In this document: positions 22,963-32,244 of the stretch, in pieces | How the letters are laid out: the number at the start of each line of letters is the position of its first letter | Position numbering within the stretch: position 1 is the stretch's first letter | Assembly: GCA_002205965.3 (NCBI GenBank) | Contig: NADL03000118.1 | Span: forward strand, 62,001-126,000 | Reading direction: 5' to 3' | DNA length: 64,000 nt | From: Kappaphycus alvarezii | Taxonomy: Eukaryota; Rhodophyta; Florideophyceae; Gigartinales; Solieriaceae | Translations under genes and position numbers: made by a program | The notes under the pieces: generated by a model | Database searches by the model: none | Seen by the model: the letters and a program-made list of their open reading frames with translations, nothing else | Told to the model about the DNA's origin: nothing

Positions 22963-23446
22963 ACTTGGGAACCCGCGTCCCACTCGAGATCTGACGCACT
23001 ACCGTTTTCCTTCGCCTCGGTCCCCCAAGATTATCTGGTGACGAACAATGCTCTTTCTGCCTCACCTCTCACTGTTGAGTGCCCCCATTCTTGACATCCT
23101 TGGTCACTATGCCACCGTCTATCGCTGCGCTGACGACTCTGTTCGCTGTCACAACATGCTTCATGATCGCCTTTTCTCCAAGATCACTACTCTTGCAATC
23201 GCTCTCCGTCCGGTGTGGGAAAAGGAATATCCACAGGACGCCAATATCTCTCCTTCGAGCGGCCGTCACCTAGACTTCGTCATTGATGGTCCCTAGTTAG
23301 CTCCATGCCCCCAATGCTTCTTCGTGACAATTATCAGCCCACATTACAACTCCTACCACCGCTCCGCCGTCTACGAACCCACCGCCCTTCTTTCCCAAGC
23401 TGAGGCCGTCAAAGATGATCGCTGCCGCGGTTGGCGTAACGAGCTC
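22960..23446 (+). mobile_element. LINE fragment L7: knuckle plus endonuclease end, distinct subfamily
   Basis: In the plus strand, LRLGPPRLSGDEQCSFC at about 23000-23050 matches the knuckle start of L2. A second frame then gives DDSVRCHNMLHDRLFSKI, WEKEYPQDANISPSSGRH and LDFVIDGP (23130-23296). A third gives VTIISPHYNSYHRSAVYEP and ALLSQAEAVKDDRCRGWRN (to about 23443). The order (Cys pair, His-Asn-x-Leu-x-Asp helix, (L)DFVID strand, V/I strand, AEAVKDDR helix) fits the restriction-like endonuclease of RLE-class LINEs. The sequence is well diverged from L2, so this is a separate subfamily. It ends exactly where the family A 3' flank begins at 23447. Confidence 0.6.
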
Positions 23447-24640
23447 TGATAGGGGTAAATCGTTGGAGAAGAGATACTCAGAATCACCTGCCCCAAGAAG
23501 GAGGTGTTGCAAGCGACAAAAGTGCTACCGTGGTATAGTTGAACGAACAAAAAAGTGTGTATATGGAAGAGAGTTGAGAGGTCTACAATCAAGTATTGAA
23601 GGAGCAGGGTCTACCACTGATGCTCTGTGACCAGCGTAGGAAAACGTTTTTATTGGGTCTGAAGTTGACTCTCAACTTCCTACTACGCGAAACTTGGCTT
23701 GAAGTTGTCTGCCAACTTGCTTGACCTCTCCATGAAGAAGCAGTTTACTCAGCTTATATAGACTTTTGGCTACCGCTAAAGTCCGAACAAAACTACAGAA
23801 GGTACCAGGAAATGCATAAAAACAATTTGTGTGGACGATATAATTTAAACAAAAGATGCTTAAGAAACTAAAAATCAATGAGGTCCTCTTATTTCCCATT
23901 CTCTAAATAAGACCAAACAACTCCTCCAAAATATCCATGCTGCCCAAGCAGTCCCCACAAATATCTGCAAACGGTTCATAGCTCTCTATTTCCTCCTGGG
24001 AGATATCTAAACTACTAAAGATATCTCCATCCGGTTCCAGCGTCGGCACCACTTGTTCCATACTCTCCAGTCCAGGCCCCACTACTCCAACACTTTCCAT
24101 GTCCCCTTTTCCCTCATCCACCTCGTCCTCGTCCTCATCATCCTCCTCATCCTCCTCTTCCTCCTCTTCCTCCCTTCCTCCTCTTCCTCCTCTTCATCCT
24201 CTTCCTCCTCTTCCTCCTCTTCCTCTTCATCATACTCCCAGTTATTAACCTCGTAGACCAATTCAGGGGCTACCCACTCCTCGAAGGCCTCCCCAGCTCC
24301 CTCCTCGATGTCACACTCTCGCCCCTTACCTACCTCCCCGCCTCATCCTCAATAAAAAGGCGACGAACAAATTCGATCACCTTCTTTTTGGTTTGCCGGC
24401 GCGGCAGTCATCACGGTCAGTAGGTCCGAAAGGGAGTAGAGGAATAGAGTTTAGGGGCGGGGATCGCGTTTTCGGAAATGACTTTCGAGGGGCATAGATT
24501 GTTAGTTTTGGTAAGCTTTGGGGAATGGGAGGAAATGGAGGGTGTTTTGGGTGTGTGGAGGGAGAGGGCTGATGAGTAAAATGATCGGGGACGTTTGAAA
24601 CTTGGAATAAAGGGGTTTAAATAGGCTCCCGGGGCAGGTT
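23447..24640 (-). pseudogene. Family A unit, subtype 1 (broken)
   Basis: Minus-strand unit, tail to tail with the 21.3 kb copy. A TATTTAAA-like box near 24610 and a C-rich leader precede an ATG at 24411. Block 1 is LPRRQTKKKVIEFVRRLFIE (about 24410-24340). Block 2 is GEAFEEWVAPELVYEVNN plus a long GAG/GAA tract coding poly-Glu. Block 3 is SMEQVVPTLEPDGDIFSSLD, SYEPFADICGDCLGSMDILE, then ELFGLI, with its stop at 23905-23903. At least two frame changes occur, one inside the GAG repeat and one between blocks 1 and 2. The 3' flank (23900-23447) is colinear with that of the 21.3 kb copy and ends GATTTACCCCTATCAGAGCT. Function is unknown. Confidence 0.65.
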
Positions 24641-24959
24641 CTATAGATTAGGAATAGGTAAAATAAATCTGCAAGGGATTTTGTAGTAGTGCATTTGCGC
24701 CCTTTTTCTGAAAAAAAGCGAATTTGGAGGAGGAGGTAAGCTAAAAGGGGAAAACATCTTGATTCGGGATCGATTCAGAGGGTTAGATACAGTATAAAAA
24801 TATCTAGATAAAATGGAAGTAAATTTGGAGAGGAAAGCGGTTGATAAGCAAGGCTCTCGGAGGACGAGGAAGGACCGGAACTATAAGCAATTTGGACAAG
24901 GGGAGGTAGTACAGTAAACTAAAAGTCTGTAGATGACGGCGACAAAAAACCCGTTCCTA
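24641..24959. other. No gene recognised
   Basis: Purine-rich sequence upstream of the 23.4-24.6 kb family A unit. It may include further promoter sequence of that unit. No gene is seen. Confidence 0.3.
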
Positions 24960-25330
24960 TCAACACGCGCCTAACAAGCTCCATATGGATTTACACCCTA
25001 TGACTTTCCATATCTACGGCTCACTTGGCCCAGGGACAGAGGCCGGGCTACATCTTATTACTAAATGCATTGCCTCCTGTGAAGGTTCTACTCGGTTTCC
25101 GAACGTCATCGACTCCTCGTGTTAGTTCGATGGTGCAACAATGGAATGCAATTGCTATCAATCGCCGGAGGTTGCATCGCCATGATTCCCAATACTATAC
25201 TCCTCACATGCTTTCAAATAGTAAAATAAAGTCTATCTTCTCACTTCTACAAATGTTAACCCAGGATAGAAACCGGACTCGCTATTGATGATGCAAGGGG
25301 TTGAATCTGGTTGCATTATAATGAGTGGTG
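24960..25330 (+). mobile_element. LINE fragment L9: extreme C-terminus of ORF2
   Basis: The frame around 24990-25120 gives MTFHIYGSLGPGTEAGLHLI, then TKCIASCEGSTRF. This matches GIDVYGALGDDGKGFFRHLA of L2 and MDIYGCIGAGFQGGVEQ of L5. A second frame continues SSMVQQWNAIAINRRRLHRH (to about 25200), the basic helix that closes these ORFs. It ends in short A runs near 25360. Identification rests on this one short motif, so confidence is moderate. Confidence 0.45.
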
Positions 25331-25424
25331 CTAAGGTTGGGAGTCCTATAAATATGCACTCAAAAAAAAACACAAGGAACTTCAGTTTGAACCTCAAGTT
25401 GCCCGCTTCAAGAAAGTAGGGGAA

Positions 25425-25520
25425 TGAAGGGTTAGTTTACTTCGTTGTCTGGCACTTCTAGGGGAATCTAAACGGAGTTTGGAGAGAAGGGAAGCAGACA
25501 ACAGAAACGGGTCTGCGCCT
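25425..25520 (+). repeat. R2 dispersed repeat (5' part)
   Basis: It reads GAATGAAGGGTTAGTTTACT, GTCTGGCACTTCTAGGGGAA, TCTAAACGGAGTTTGGAGAG, then AAACGGGTCTGCG. The inverted copy at 38620-38712 is close (AACTCCGTTTAGATTCCC, CTAGAAGTGTCAGACGACGG). Confidence 0.65.
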
Positions 25521-26144
25521 TCAAGAAAGCGGTGGCTGGTCCAGGCTTGTGGCCAGCCACGGGCACGCAACTCACTGGCGATACTTCTGAGTTGGGAGTC
25601 GGTAGTCGGATCCTTGATCGGATGCCTTTCTTTATCGAATTGCTCCATGTCTGTCTATTAAATAAACGGAGACATTGGGGAGAACGGAAGCAGTTCGGTC
25701 TCGACTTGAGCCCTAAACTTTTTTGCACAGCAGGTACTACCCAGAAGCATTAAACTACAGTTAAAAATCGAACGAAATCGGTAGTGCAACCCACAGGGGA
25801 GCAGGACAGCCACAACTCAGAAAGTGTCACCCAGGAGGGATCAGCGGGACCACAATCTGGGTTAACGAACTCATACTATCTATCAATAAAGCTATCTTAC
25901 CGAACGGAGCTTGATCACGCCAGCGGACCACAGGCTGTAGTTTCGAATGATGCTAACAAAAACTGGTCAAAAACATCTACCACATCGCAAGCCAAACCAT
26001 CTCACCCGAATATGCAGAGCCAATACCAGACATAATGACACACACAGAAGTGAAGTACATGCCTTCTGAAACACCAAAGAAACAGTTCGATCCTACTCGC
26101 CTTTCCGACCTGCCCCCTGTCTCATTTTTAAAGAGGGGAAATTT
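25521..26144. other. No gene recognised
   Basis: GC-balanced sequence. A plus-strand frame at 25784-26035 is serine/glutamine-rich and begins at GTG rather than ATG. No family is recognised. Confidence 0.35.
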
Positions 26145-26192
26145 GAGTTTGTTTACTGCGAGATGTGTGTGGGCTGAGTTCCCGCGCTGACT

Positions 26193-26290
26193 AGATTATC
26201 TGGGGGAATTTAGGGGGAATTTTTGGGTTATTTTAATGCATGGAAGATGTGGTCTGTTATATCCACGCGGCTAATGCGTTGGTGTTTTTA
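26193..26290 (+). repeat. R4 repeat, plus orientation
   Basis: It reads TTTTTGGGTTATTTTAATGC, ATGGAAGATGTGGTCTGTTA, TATCCACGCGGCTAATGCGT, then TGGTGTTTTTAATCC. It is nearly identical in reverse complement to 19655-19745. A partial R3 repeat sits just upstream (about 26145-26192). Confidence 0.6.
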
Positions 26291-26351
26291 ATCCATGAAA
26301 AATATGGTCAGCTGTTCCCTGAGGGATGCCGTGATGTGGGTAAAGACTTAC

Positions 26352-26470
26352 AAAGGGGAAAAGGTTTGGGTGTTTTACTCTTGGAACATATATCCGATCT
26401 ATCCCATGGTTTTTTCAGACAACCGCAATCGACTCAAAAAGGGTATACCGACACAGTAATGGGAAGGAAC
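26352..26470 (+). repeat. R1 dispersed repeat, copy 7 (closest to consensus)
   Basis: It reads GGGGAAAAGGTTTGGGTGTT, TTACTCTTGGAACATATATC, CGATCTATCCCATGG, CAGACAACCGCAATCGACTC, AAAAAGGGTATACCGACACA, then GTAATGGGAAGGAAC. Homology with copy 4 continues to about 26600. Confidence 0.75.
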
Positions 26471-26687
26471 TTACAATGTAAAGGATTGGCGGAAGCCGTC
26501 AAAACGCTAGAAAACTGGCTGGAGGCCAACCAACAGGCACGCAGCATTGGACATCGCTGCTGCTGTGGCATGACGCTGTGTTAAGACTTGTTTGACCTTT
26601 GCGTAGGTCTCCCTTGCCCTGCAGATTATCTTCAACAAGGGTCTCCATGCAAAAGAAAGGAGCTGTCATCACCCACCAGAAATTTAA

Positions 26688-26745
26688 AGGTTTGGGTATG
26701 TTACTATTGGAAAATATATTCGATCTATCCACCTACTGCCTAACC
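26688..26745 (+). repeat. R1 dispersed repeat, copy 8 (partial)
   Basis: It reads AAGGTTTGGGTATGTTACTA, TTGGAAAATATATTCGATC, then TATCCACC. It lies 330 bp downstream of copy 7 in the same orientation, the spacing also seen between copies 4 and 5. Confidence 0.6.
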
Positions 26746-26789
26746 ATCCACTATTTCTCCAGCAAGGTGAAGTATAGTCCCTGCAGGGA

Positions 26790-27075
26790 CAAACCGGTGG
26801 CTACCTCTGTCCTCGTAATAGCCCCATCCACGCGCCCAAGTGACGCCTGTCCATAGATGCCTTGCTGTTGAATATGATAGGGGCGGCTTCCGTAGAAGAT
26901 GGGTGCGGCTCTTCACCGAATGGTGACGTGAGAGAGGGTTTCGGTGAGCACGGAGGGTTGACCGCAGGTCTGTTGGCCTTGGGCCCTGAAAAGAATTGGG
27001 AGGACAATTGAAACAACGGAGAGAAGAGCCAGGAAAATTCCACCGAAAATACCCTGGAGGGCAGGACATCCACGG
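26790..27075 (-). pseudogene. P2 family fragment (decayed)
   Basis: The minus strand carries EEPHPSSTEAAPIIFNS, then in another frame IYGQASLGRVDGAITRTEVA and TGLSLQGLYFT. This matches the duplicated block at 19857-20440. It has one frame change and no clear start. It adjoins the end of a LINE copy at 27119, which favours a link between P2 and the LINEs. Confidence 0.45.
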
Positions 27076-27118
27076 CTTGAAAAAACAGGCCCGTCCTGGT
27101 GGTAAATCTTTACGAGTT

Positions 27119-27251
27119 GAGCTCCGTGACTTTGTTACCCGTTTTGCGTTTAGTCTCCAAGTAATGCAGGTGCGGCAGGTTTCCACCCGCCGCCCGCATC
27201 CGTAGTTAATTTATGAATACCCTCCGCACGCTTCTGTGCAACATTGCACAA
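27119..27251 (+). mobile_element. LINE fragment L4: ORF2 stop and 3' end only
   Basis: The plus strand carries ELRDFVTRFAFSLQ and AGFHPP-like codons, followed by the 3' end. It is the mirror of L3 on the other strand. Only the last ~35 codons and 3' UTR of the LINE remain. Confidence 0.55.
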
Positions 27252-27405
27252 CCCATAAAGATATACCACCACGAGTTGTACAATGTGGCACATAAGCGTG
27301 CGGTGGTATTCACAAATTAACTACGAATGTGGGCGGCGGGTGGAAACCTGCCGTGCCTGCACCAGTTAGACTTAACGCAAAACTGGTAACGAAGTCGTGG
27401 AGCTC
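27119..27405. repeat. Large inverted repeat: two LINE 3' ends tail to tail
   Basis: The left arm 27119-27251 and right arm 27276-27405 are reverse complements over about 130 bp, roughly 85% identical by eye, around a 24-nt centre. Shared segments include GGCAGGTTTCCACCCGCCGC, GTAGTTAATTT and CCGCACGCTT. Each arm codes the last residues of a LINE ORF2 (right arm, minus strand: QQELHDFVTSFALSLTGAGT, stop after PPPTFVVNL). Within the centre and right arm, ATACCACCACG (27262-27272) pairs with CGTGCGGTGGTAT (27298-27310), a candidate 3' UTR hairpin. Confidence 0.75.
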
Positions 27406-27745
27406 CTGTTGAGGGGAGGAACCGGGACAGGAAGCAGCGAAGGAAGTAAGGCGGCGGAAAAGACCCTTGCCGTCGTCGCCCAAGGCGCCATAGACATCAG
27501 TCCCGACGGGTCAGAGGAGGATATCGTTTTGGTAGCAGTAAATGCCGTAATGACTGTTTCTCTCGCTCTGCGAGTGTCGCGGCAGCTCCCCGGTGACCGT
27601 ACTTGGCGAGATGTGGCAGCTAGCGGAGTGGTGGGCAGCAGTAACGTCGACGGCGATATCGGCACTGTGAAGCCCATAGGCAGCGGGAATGTAGATGTCC
27701 ATTCGTAACGCGGGGAAGCTACGGCGACACGCTGCACGGAGGACG
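27276..27745 (-). mobile_element. LINE fragment L3: endonuclease end, ORF2 stop and 3' UTR
   Basis: The minus strand gives LRMDIYIPAAYGLHSADIAV, DVTAAHHSAS, then LMSMAPWATTARVF in a second frame. It ends SSPQQELHDFVTSFALSL and PPPTFVVNL with a stop near 27307. DNA identity with L2 over 18480-18790 is high, roughly 85-90% by eye, so L2 and L3 belong to one subfamily. Upstream of about 27745 the similarity stops abruptly, marking 5' truncation or recombination. Confidence 0.65.
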
Positions 27746-27929
27746 GGTGGGCTGTACGAAACCATGCAGAGCCGCTTTACAGGGCCGTTCGAAATGCAAA
27801 TCCTCCTTTCACGCCAACTGCAAGTCGTCCCACGTGCTCCGGGGCGAGAGGTGGTAGTACTGTCAAAAAGGGTATCGACGAGATCGGTGCGGCGAGAGCA
27901 CAGCGGTCGCGGCACATCGATCCGTAGTG

Positions 27930-28644
27930 AGATCGGCTAGACGAGTGGAACTGGCTGCGCTCGCACCCGAAGACATGGCGCACGGGGCCGGCACCGAAAG
28001 TGGCGAAATTTATGAAGCTTTCACAACTATTCGCACCACTGCACTGAATTACGATCTGTATGTCCACATTGACAAACGCTTTGATGATCCGGACCTGTCC
28101 GATCCCTCTCTTTCCTTAACAGTCTCTCAGCAAGGTCGTGCTGCTCACGCTGCTGAACGTGTACGCACTGGTCATTCCCAATTGCCACAGGAACAATTGC
28201 GTCTTGATCTCTTCATCGATGACCCGAATTTGCAAGTCGTCTTCAGAGATTCGAGGTCTCCGTTATCAGTCCCCGTTCCAGTGGCTATGAAGTCCGCTCA
28301 TTGCGTTCCGCTAGTTCCCATACTGCCCTTAAGGAAAGTGAAAAGGCCACTCACCACCAGTTCCTCTGCGAACAACGTGATATTAACCTGTACCACATGG
28401 TAATGGATATATACGGCTGCATCGGGGCGGGCTTTCAAGGTGGAGTGGAGCAAGTCTCAAAATCCTTTCTCTTAAGCTCGGTACATCTCCTGCAGCCGAG
28501 GGCGACCAGCTTCTCATTCGTCTTACCAGTCTAGTTGTCCAGTATGTTGCTGTTTGGGTGAAACGGAGACTCTTAGAGTCTTGGTATTCTGTAACCTGGA
28601 TCTGTCTCTCGGAAGATCTTCCCTTAATCATGCATAACAAGTGA
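27930..28644 (+). mobile_element. LINE fragment L5: endonuclease end, third subfamily
   Basis: The plus-strand frame 27927-28403 includes AAHAAERVRTGHSQLPQEQL and RLDLFIDDPNLQ. Another frame continues FEVSVISPRSSGYEVRSLRS, ALKESEKATHHQFLCEQRDI and MVMDIYGCIGAGFQGGVEQ. The tail QLLIRLTSLVVQYVAVWVKR ends at a TGA (28642-28644). The pattern (R-x-D strand, F/LEVSV strand, E-K-A-x-H helix, DIYG) is the RLE-LINE endonuclease end. It has at least two frameshifts. It is head-on with L3 and clearly diverged from it. Confidence 0.55.
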
Positions 28645-28974
28645 GTGATTAAGATGAAGCTTCGCAGTGGCGGGTTGAGTTTGGAGATTGGTGAGTGGGG
28701 AGTCTTTATTTTTTAAAAAGTAAACCCCATGCTATGACGGCAAACTATTACAGTCCCCAAGCCGACATATTTTCAGTGCACAAACGATCATAAAAGTGCA
28801 ACGAGTCCCTGCATCGGTATGTCAATCGACCAGCTCTACCCACTGGCGCGCAGAAAGGAAAAGTTACCAGTGTGCACACGAGAACGATACAACCACTTTT
28901 GAGCACACCAGATGCGACACAAGGGTACGATGAACCGTTGTGCCGGGCGTTTTGTATGGCAAATCCAAGTCAAA
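28645..28974. other. LINE 3' tail region and intergenic sequence
   Basis: A run CTTTATTTTTTAAAAAGTAA near 28700-28720 may be the degraded A/T tail of L5. The rest has no recognisable gene and leads into the 3' end of the hypothetical gene at 28975. Confidence 0.3.
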
Positions 28975-29667
28975 CTAAAGGTCGGGAATAGATTGATGAA
29001 ACAGCGTAGACGGTGCGGCAGAGTCCGATTGCGGCACATCAAGGGGATCTGTGACTGGGGCCAAATCCGTGACCAGGGGGTCGTCGACAGCAGAATGGGG
29101 TGCTGTGTGAGACCAAAGGAGCTGTCCAGGATGATTATTGGCATGATGATGATGCTGTTTTCTGAAGGAGTGTGTGCGTTGGCGGGAGGGGTTGCGAGTA
29201 CGGGGAGCGGAAGAGGAGGTGGATGGACGGGGTGTCGGGTGGGATTCAAGAGTCCTGCGAATGCGGTTGGTGCGTTTTTCGATGTCGTCTAGATCATCCT
29301 TGAGCTTTTGGAGGAGCTCAAAGTCGTGGCCGCGGTTGGCAAAGTAGGAGGAATTGGAGGGGATTTGCTTGGGTGGGTGGAGGGGAGGGGGAGTTTGTGT
29401 TGGCGGGGAGGAGGACGGGCGGCGAGTGCGTGGAGTGGTGATGGATCTGCGGGAGCGGGAGCGAGGGGGGGAGTTTTGCGGTGGCGGGAGGTGTGGGGCA
29501 TGGCGAGAGGGAGTGGGGTTGTGGGGAGTGGGAAGTGGGACAGGGTGGATTTGAAGGGTATTTAAGTGAAGTGTGTGGGGAGGGCTGTGTTTCTGTGCTT
29601 GGAGGTTTACATTGTTGGACGAGATGCATAATGTACATGCATACGCTGAGAGGCAGTGACATTGCAT
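28975..29667 (-). CDS. Hypothetical Pro/Ser-rich protein with a short coiled coil
   Basis: An ATG-started, uninterrupted frame of 230 codons on the minus strand. Residues 1-100 are Pro/Ser/Thr/His-rich with RSRSRRSITTPRTRRPSS. Residues 105-145 form a charged heptad-like helix, NRGHDFELLQKLKDDLDDIE and KRTNRIRRTLES. The rest is Ser/Pro/His-rich, including HHHHANNH, and ends TLFHQSIPDL. No homolog is found in the window and no family is recognised. A cluster of GTAC palindromes (29735-29992) lies just upstream. A TTAAATA-like box near 29563 lies inside the frame, so the true start may be downstream, and introns are possible. It is the only candidate host gene of any length here; composition alone could also produce such a frame. 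Confidence 0.35.
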   Translation of the reverse strand: MQCHCLSAYACTLCISSNNVNLQAQKHSPPHTLHLNTLQIHPVPLPTPHNPTPSRHAPHLPPPQNSPPRSRSRRSITTPRTRRPSSSPPTQTPPPLHPPKQIPSNSSYFANRGHDFELLQKLKDDLDDIEKRTNRIRRTLESHPTPRPSTSSSAPRTRNPSRQRTHSFRKQHHHHANNHPGQLLWSHTAPHSAVDDPLVTDLAPVTDPLDVPQSDSAAPSTLFHQSIPDL

Positions 29668-29734
29668 CTGCGGCGATTTGGACGTGCGTCATGCGCGTAT
29701 TGAATTGAGCATTTGGGAGAGCTTGTACTATATA

Positions 29735-29992
29735 TTTGTACTTCTGTACAGTACTGTACAGTACAATACTGTACAGTACTGTACACTAGTGTGCAAAGCG
29801 GAAATGGGGTGTGGTTCGTGCGAGACTTTGTTGAAGGGCAGCACTGACAGTGTGTCTCCAAACACTTTCTTGCCTCAAAACTCGTAAAAGATTTACCACC
29901 ACGCTGTACATTACAGTACGGTACTGTACAGTACGCCATACCCACCATTAGTGTACAGTACTGTACTGTACAGCACAGTACTGTATATTGTA
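29735..29992. promoter_or_regulatory. GTAC palindrome cluster upstream of the hypothetical gene
   Basis: Dense overlapping CTGTACAGTACTGTACAG motifs lie at 29741-29787 and 29905-29985, on both strands because they are self-complementary. The cluster is 70-325 bp upstream of the ATG at 29667 of the minus-strand ORF and matches the motif cluster at 88-960. It could be a tandem binding site for a dimeric regulator or a simple-sequence expansion. Confidence 0.45.
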
Positions 29993-31098
29993 TGCTTGCG
30001 CCATAATAATGGCAACGGTGCCTCCTCTGCTATTTTGGTACATGTTGCTTTTATGACAATTTTAGAAAAAAGGTATCGTCAAGCATTGTTGCTCTCTTTC
30101 CGCCATACCCCTTTCAGCCTACACCTGCCGCTCCGCCTGCCACTTGACCTCGATACATTAGTGTGTAAATGTGGGGTGATTTAATAATTGAAAAATATGG
30201 TCGGTTGTGGCCCGGAATATCCTACTACATTAGTTATTGCGCCCTTGGAATGCCAGCCCATGTCTTCCTACCTTTTCCGTGCGTCTGTTCTTTCTATCGA
30301 CATTGCATAGGGAGGGCAACTATTGGGTGATTTACTATTTCAAAAACAGTGGTCGGCTTTTACATACTTGTCCAAATACTTCCGCATCATCTTTCTTCTC
30401 TACTACCTTGCAAATCACTTCCCACCCTCCCAATTGCAAATATGCTCCCCTGCTTACCCCTTCGGACGGCCATTGGTTGGTTTACCGTTTTATTAGTTAC
30501 TGCCAACAAGGAGCTACCAGTGAATTGTGCAGTTGGCATCTCTGTATGGATACGAGAGCCTCAAATATGTGAAACCCACAAAGGAAACTAAACTGAAGGG
30601 GTAAGTGTAATGGATAAAAGTTTCCAGTACCCTCGTGTAGAGGGGTATAGCAGCTATACATCATAAGCACCGAGCAATACCCACAAACCATAACCGGAAG
30701 TCGCTCATACGAGAGAAAGGAAAGAGAGGATGAGTGCACTACACGTTTTAACCCTTACTCTTTGACACATTGATAGGATTCCGGCCTATTGATCTTTCAA
30801 ATATTGACGCACCACAACTTCCCCCCTCCTCCAAGCTACTTAATCTTAGTTTCAGTCAAACGTGAGCAGTGCATGCTCCTTGTCTAACCGCTGCTGTCGT
30901 GGTTTCTCCTCTGACTCGGCTTTCGCTTTCTGAACCATCCCGAACATATGAGGTTCCCAATAGCAAACTTGGTCAAAGGGGGTAAATGTGGTTGGTTGAC
31001 GGCGAATGGTACTCGGATTGGAAGCTCTTTGAACTTGCATTGGCCATGCCACAAGATCTACAGTGCGAGTGACGGAGCATTTCCACCCACTCATCATG
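29993..31098. other. No gene recognised; R4-like pieces
   Basis: R4-like segments occur near 30180-30230 (TTGAAAAATATGGTCGGTTG) and 30320-30355 (GGGTGATTTACTATTTCAAA). An open frame at 30237-30572 begins at a non-ATG codon and is Ser/Cys-rich without motifs. No RNA gene is seen. Confidence 0.35.
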
Positions 31099-31312
31099 GT
31101 TGTCTGGAAAACTTTAGGATAGATCGAATATATCTTCCAACAGTAAAGACACCCAAAACTTCTCCCTCAGAGTATGGGAGCTCTAAGATGGTGTAGCTCC
31201 TTCCCTGTTACAATACTGTCGGAGTGCCATTTCGAGTCAATTGTGGTTGTCTGGAGTATTTTGGGATACAGTCCAATATTCTTCCAGAAATAAAATAACC
31301 AAACCTTCCCCT
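31099..31312 (-). repeat. R1 dispersed repeat, copies 9 and 10
   Basis: Two minus-oriented copies lie in tandem. Copy 9 (31099-31172) reads on the plus strand GGTTGTCTGGAAAACTTTAG, GATAGATCGAATATATCTTC. Copy 10 (31225-31312) reads GAGTCAATTGTGGTTGTCTG, ATATTCTTCCAGAAATAAAA, CCAAACCTTCCCCTTG. The paired arrangement recurs at 17.4/17.75 and 26.35/26.69 kb. Confidence 0.6.
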
Positions 31313-31582
31313 TGGGTAGACAATTGATCCATGGATCGGCTGCAGTATGAATATGAATCATGCACTAATCGGTCTTCATCTATTACGTCCGTTTATTGTA
31401 ATTTCAATCGTATGTCAATAGTTGCAGTCACAATTCTTACATGTAACTCATTGTGAGATCATTCAACAACCTGTTTTGATATTGCCAGTATCTACAACCT
31501 GTTCTGTATATATGTGCCCCTCTCTAATCGATGCTAGTAAAACTCTGGCACGGGACTCAGCCATCTCGCCACTATCGTGTAC

Positions 31583-31621
31583 CATGGGAAGGTTTGGGTG
31601 ATTTACTTTTGGAAGATATAT
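31583..31621 (+). repeat. R1 copy 11, split by the copia insertion
   Basis: It reads GGGAAGGTTTGGGTGATTTA, CTTTTGGAAGATATAT and is interrupted at 31621/31622. The R1 sequence resumes at 37176 with TATATCCCATCTATCCC. The TATAT at the junction (31617-31621) is the left target-site duplication of the copia element. Confidence 0.75.
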
Positions 31622-32173
31622 TGCAAAATAATTGGGATAGGTAGATCCAAAATAATAAATAGTTCCAACTTGAATAAATAAATAAATGCCACAATCGGAC
31701 TTAGAATGAATAATGAATAGAAAACCAAATTTAATAATATCTGATCGAGGGGAATATTTCGATAGCCCGAGGATGTAAAAATATTTCTAACAACCTAGAC
31801 TACTTATACTCTACGCCAGGGTGAACCTGCTACAAAAATCAGGTGAGCCGTTCAATAATTTTGGTAGACATAATTTAGGCTCAGCAATAATTATTGCAGT
31901 ATTTTCCAGGTAAGCAATCATCCAGATAATAATTTGTTGGTAGCATAAATGTAGTAATTATAGCCTGTATAATATAAAAACCCAACTGTAGGACATAAAA
32001 ATTATTTCACACTGAATTCAGCATAAAATAGTGCCAGTGTAAAATAGATAAAATTATTCCTTGATGATTCATAATAAATATAAATTGTGGGCCTCAATAA
32101 AAATATTGCTCCACAATTCAGCATCACTGTAGGACACCGGGATAGAGATTAAAATATTTGGTCAATTTTCACA
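31622..32173 (-). repeat. Copia element 3' LTR
   Basis: 552 bp, from TGCAAAATAATTGGGATAGG to GGTCAATTTTCACA. It is AT-rich and almost identical to 36623-37175. Confidence 0.9.
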
Positions 32174-32190
32174 CTACTTCCCCTTTGAAA
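32174..32190 (-). other. Copia element polypurine tract
   Basis: On the minus strand CAAAGGGGAAGTAG directly abuts the 3' LTR start TGTGAAAATTG. This is the expected position and composition for second-strand priming. Confidence 0.6.
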
Positions 32191-32244
32191 TATTGAATTA
32201 AATTTATCCTGTTGACTGAGATGAATCCCGAGATAAAATATTAC

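Noticed and set aside
30237-30572. A 111-codon open frame on the plus strand
   Set aside because: Non-ATG start, overlaps R4-like repeat pieces, no motif.
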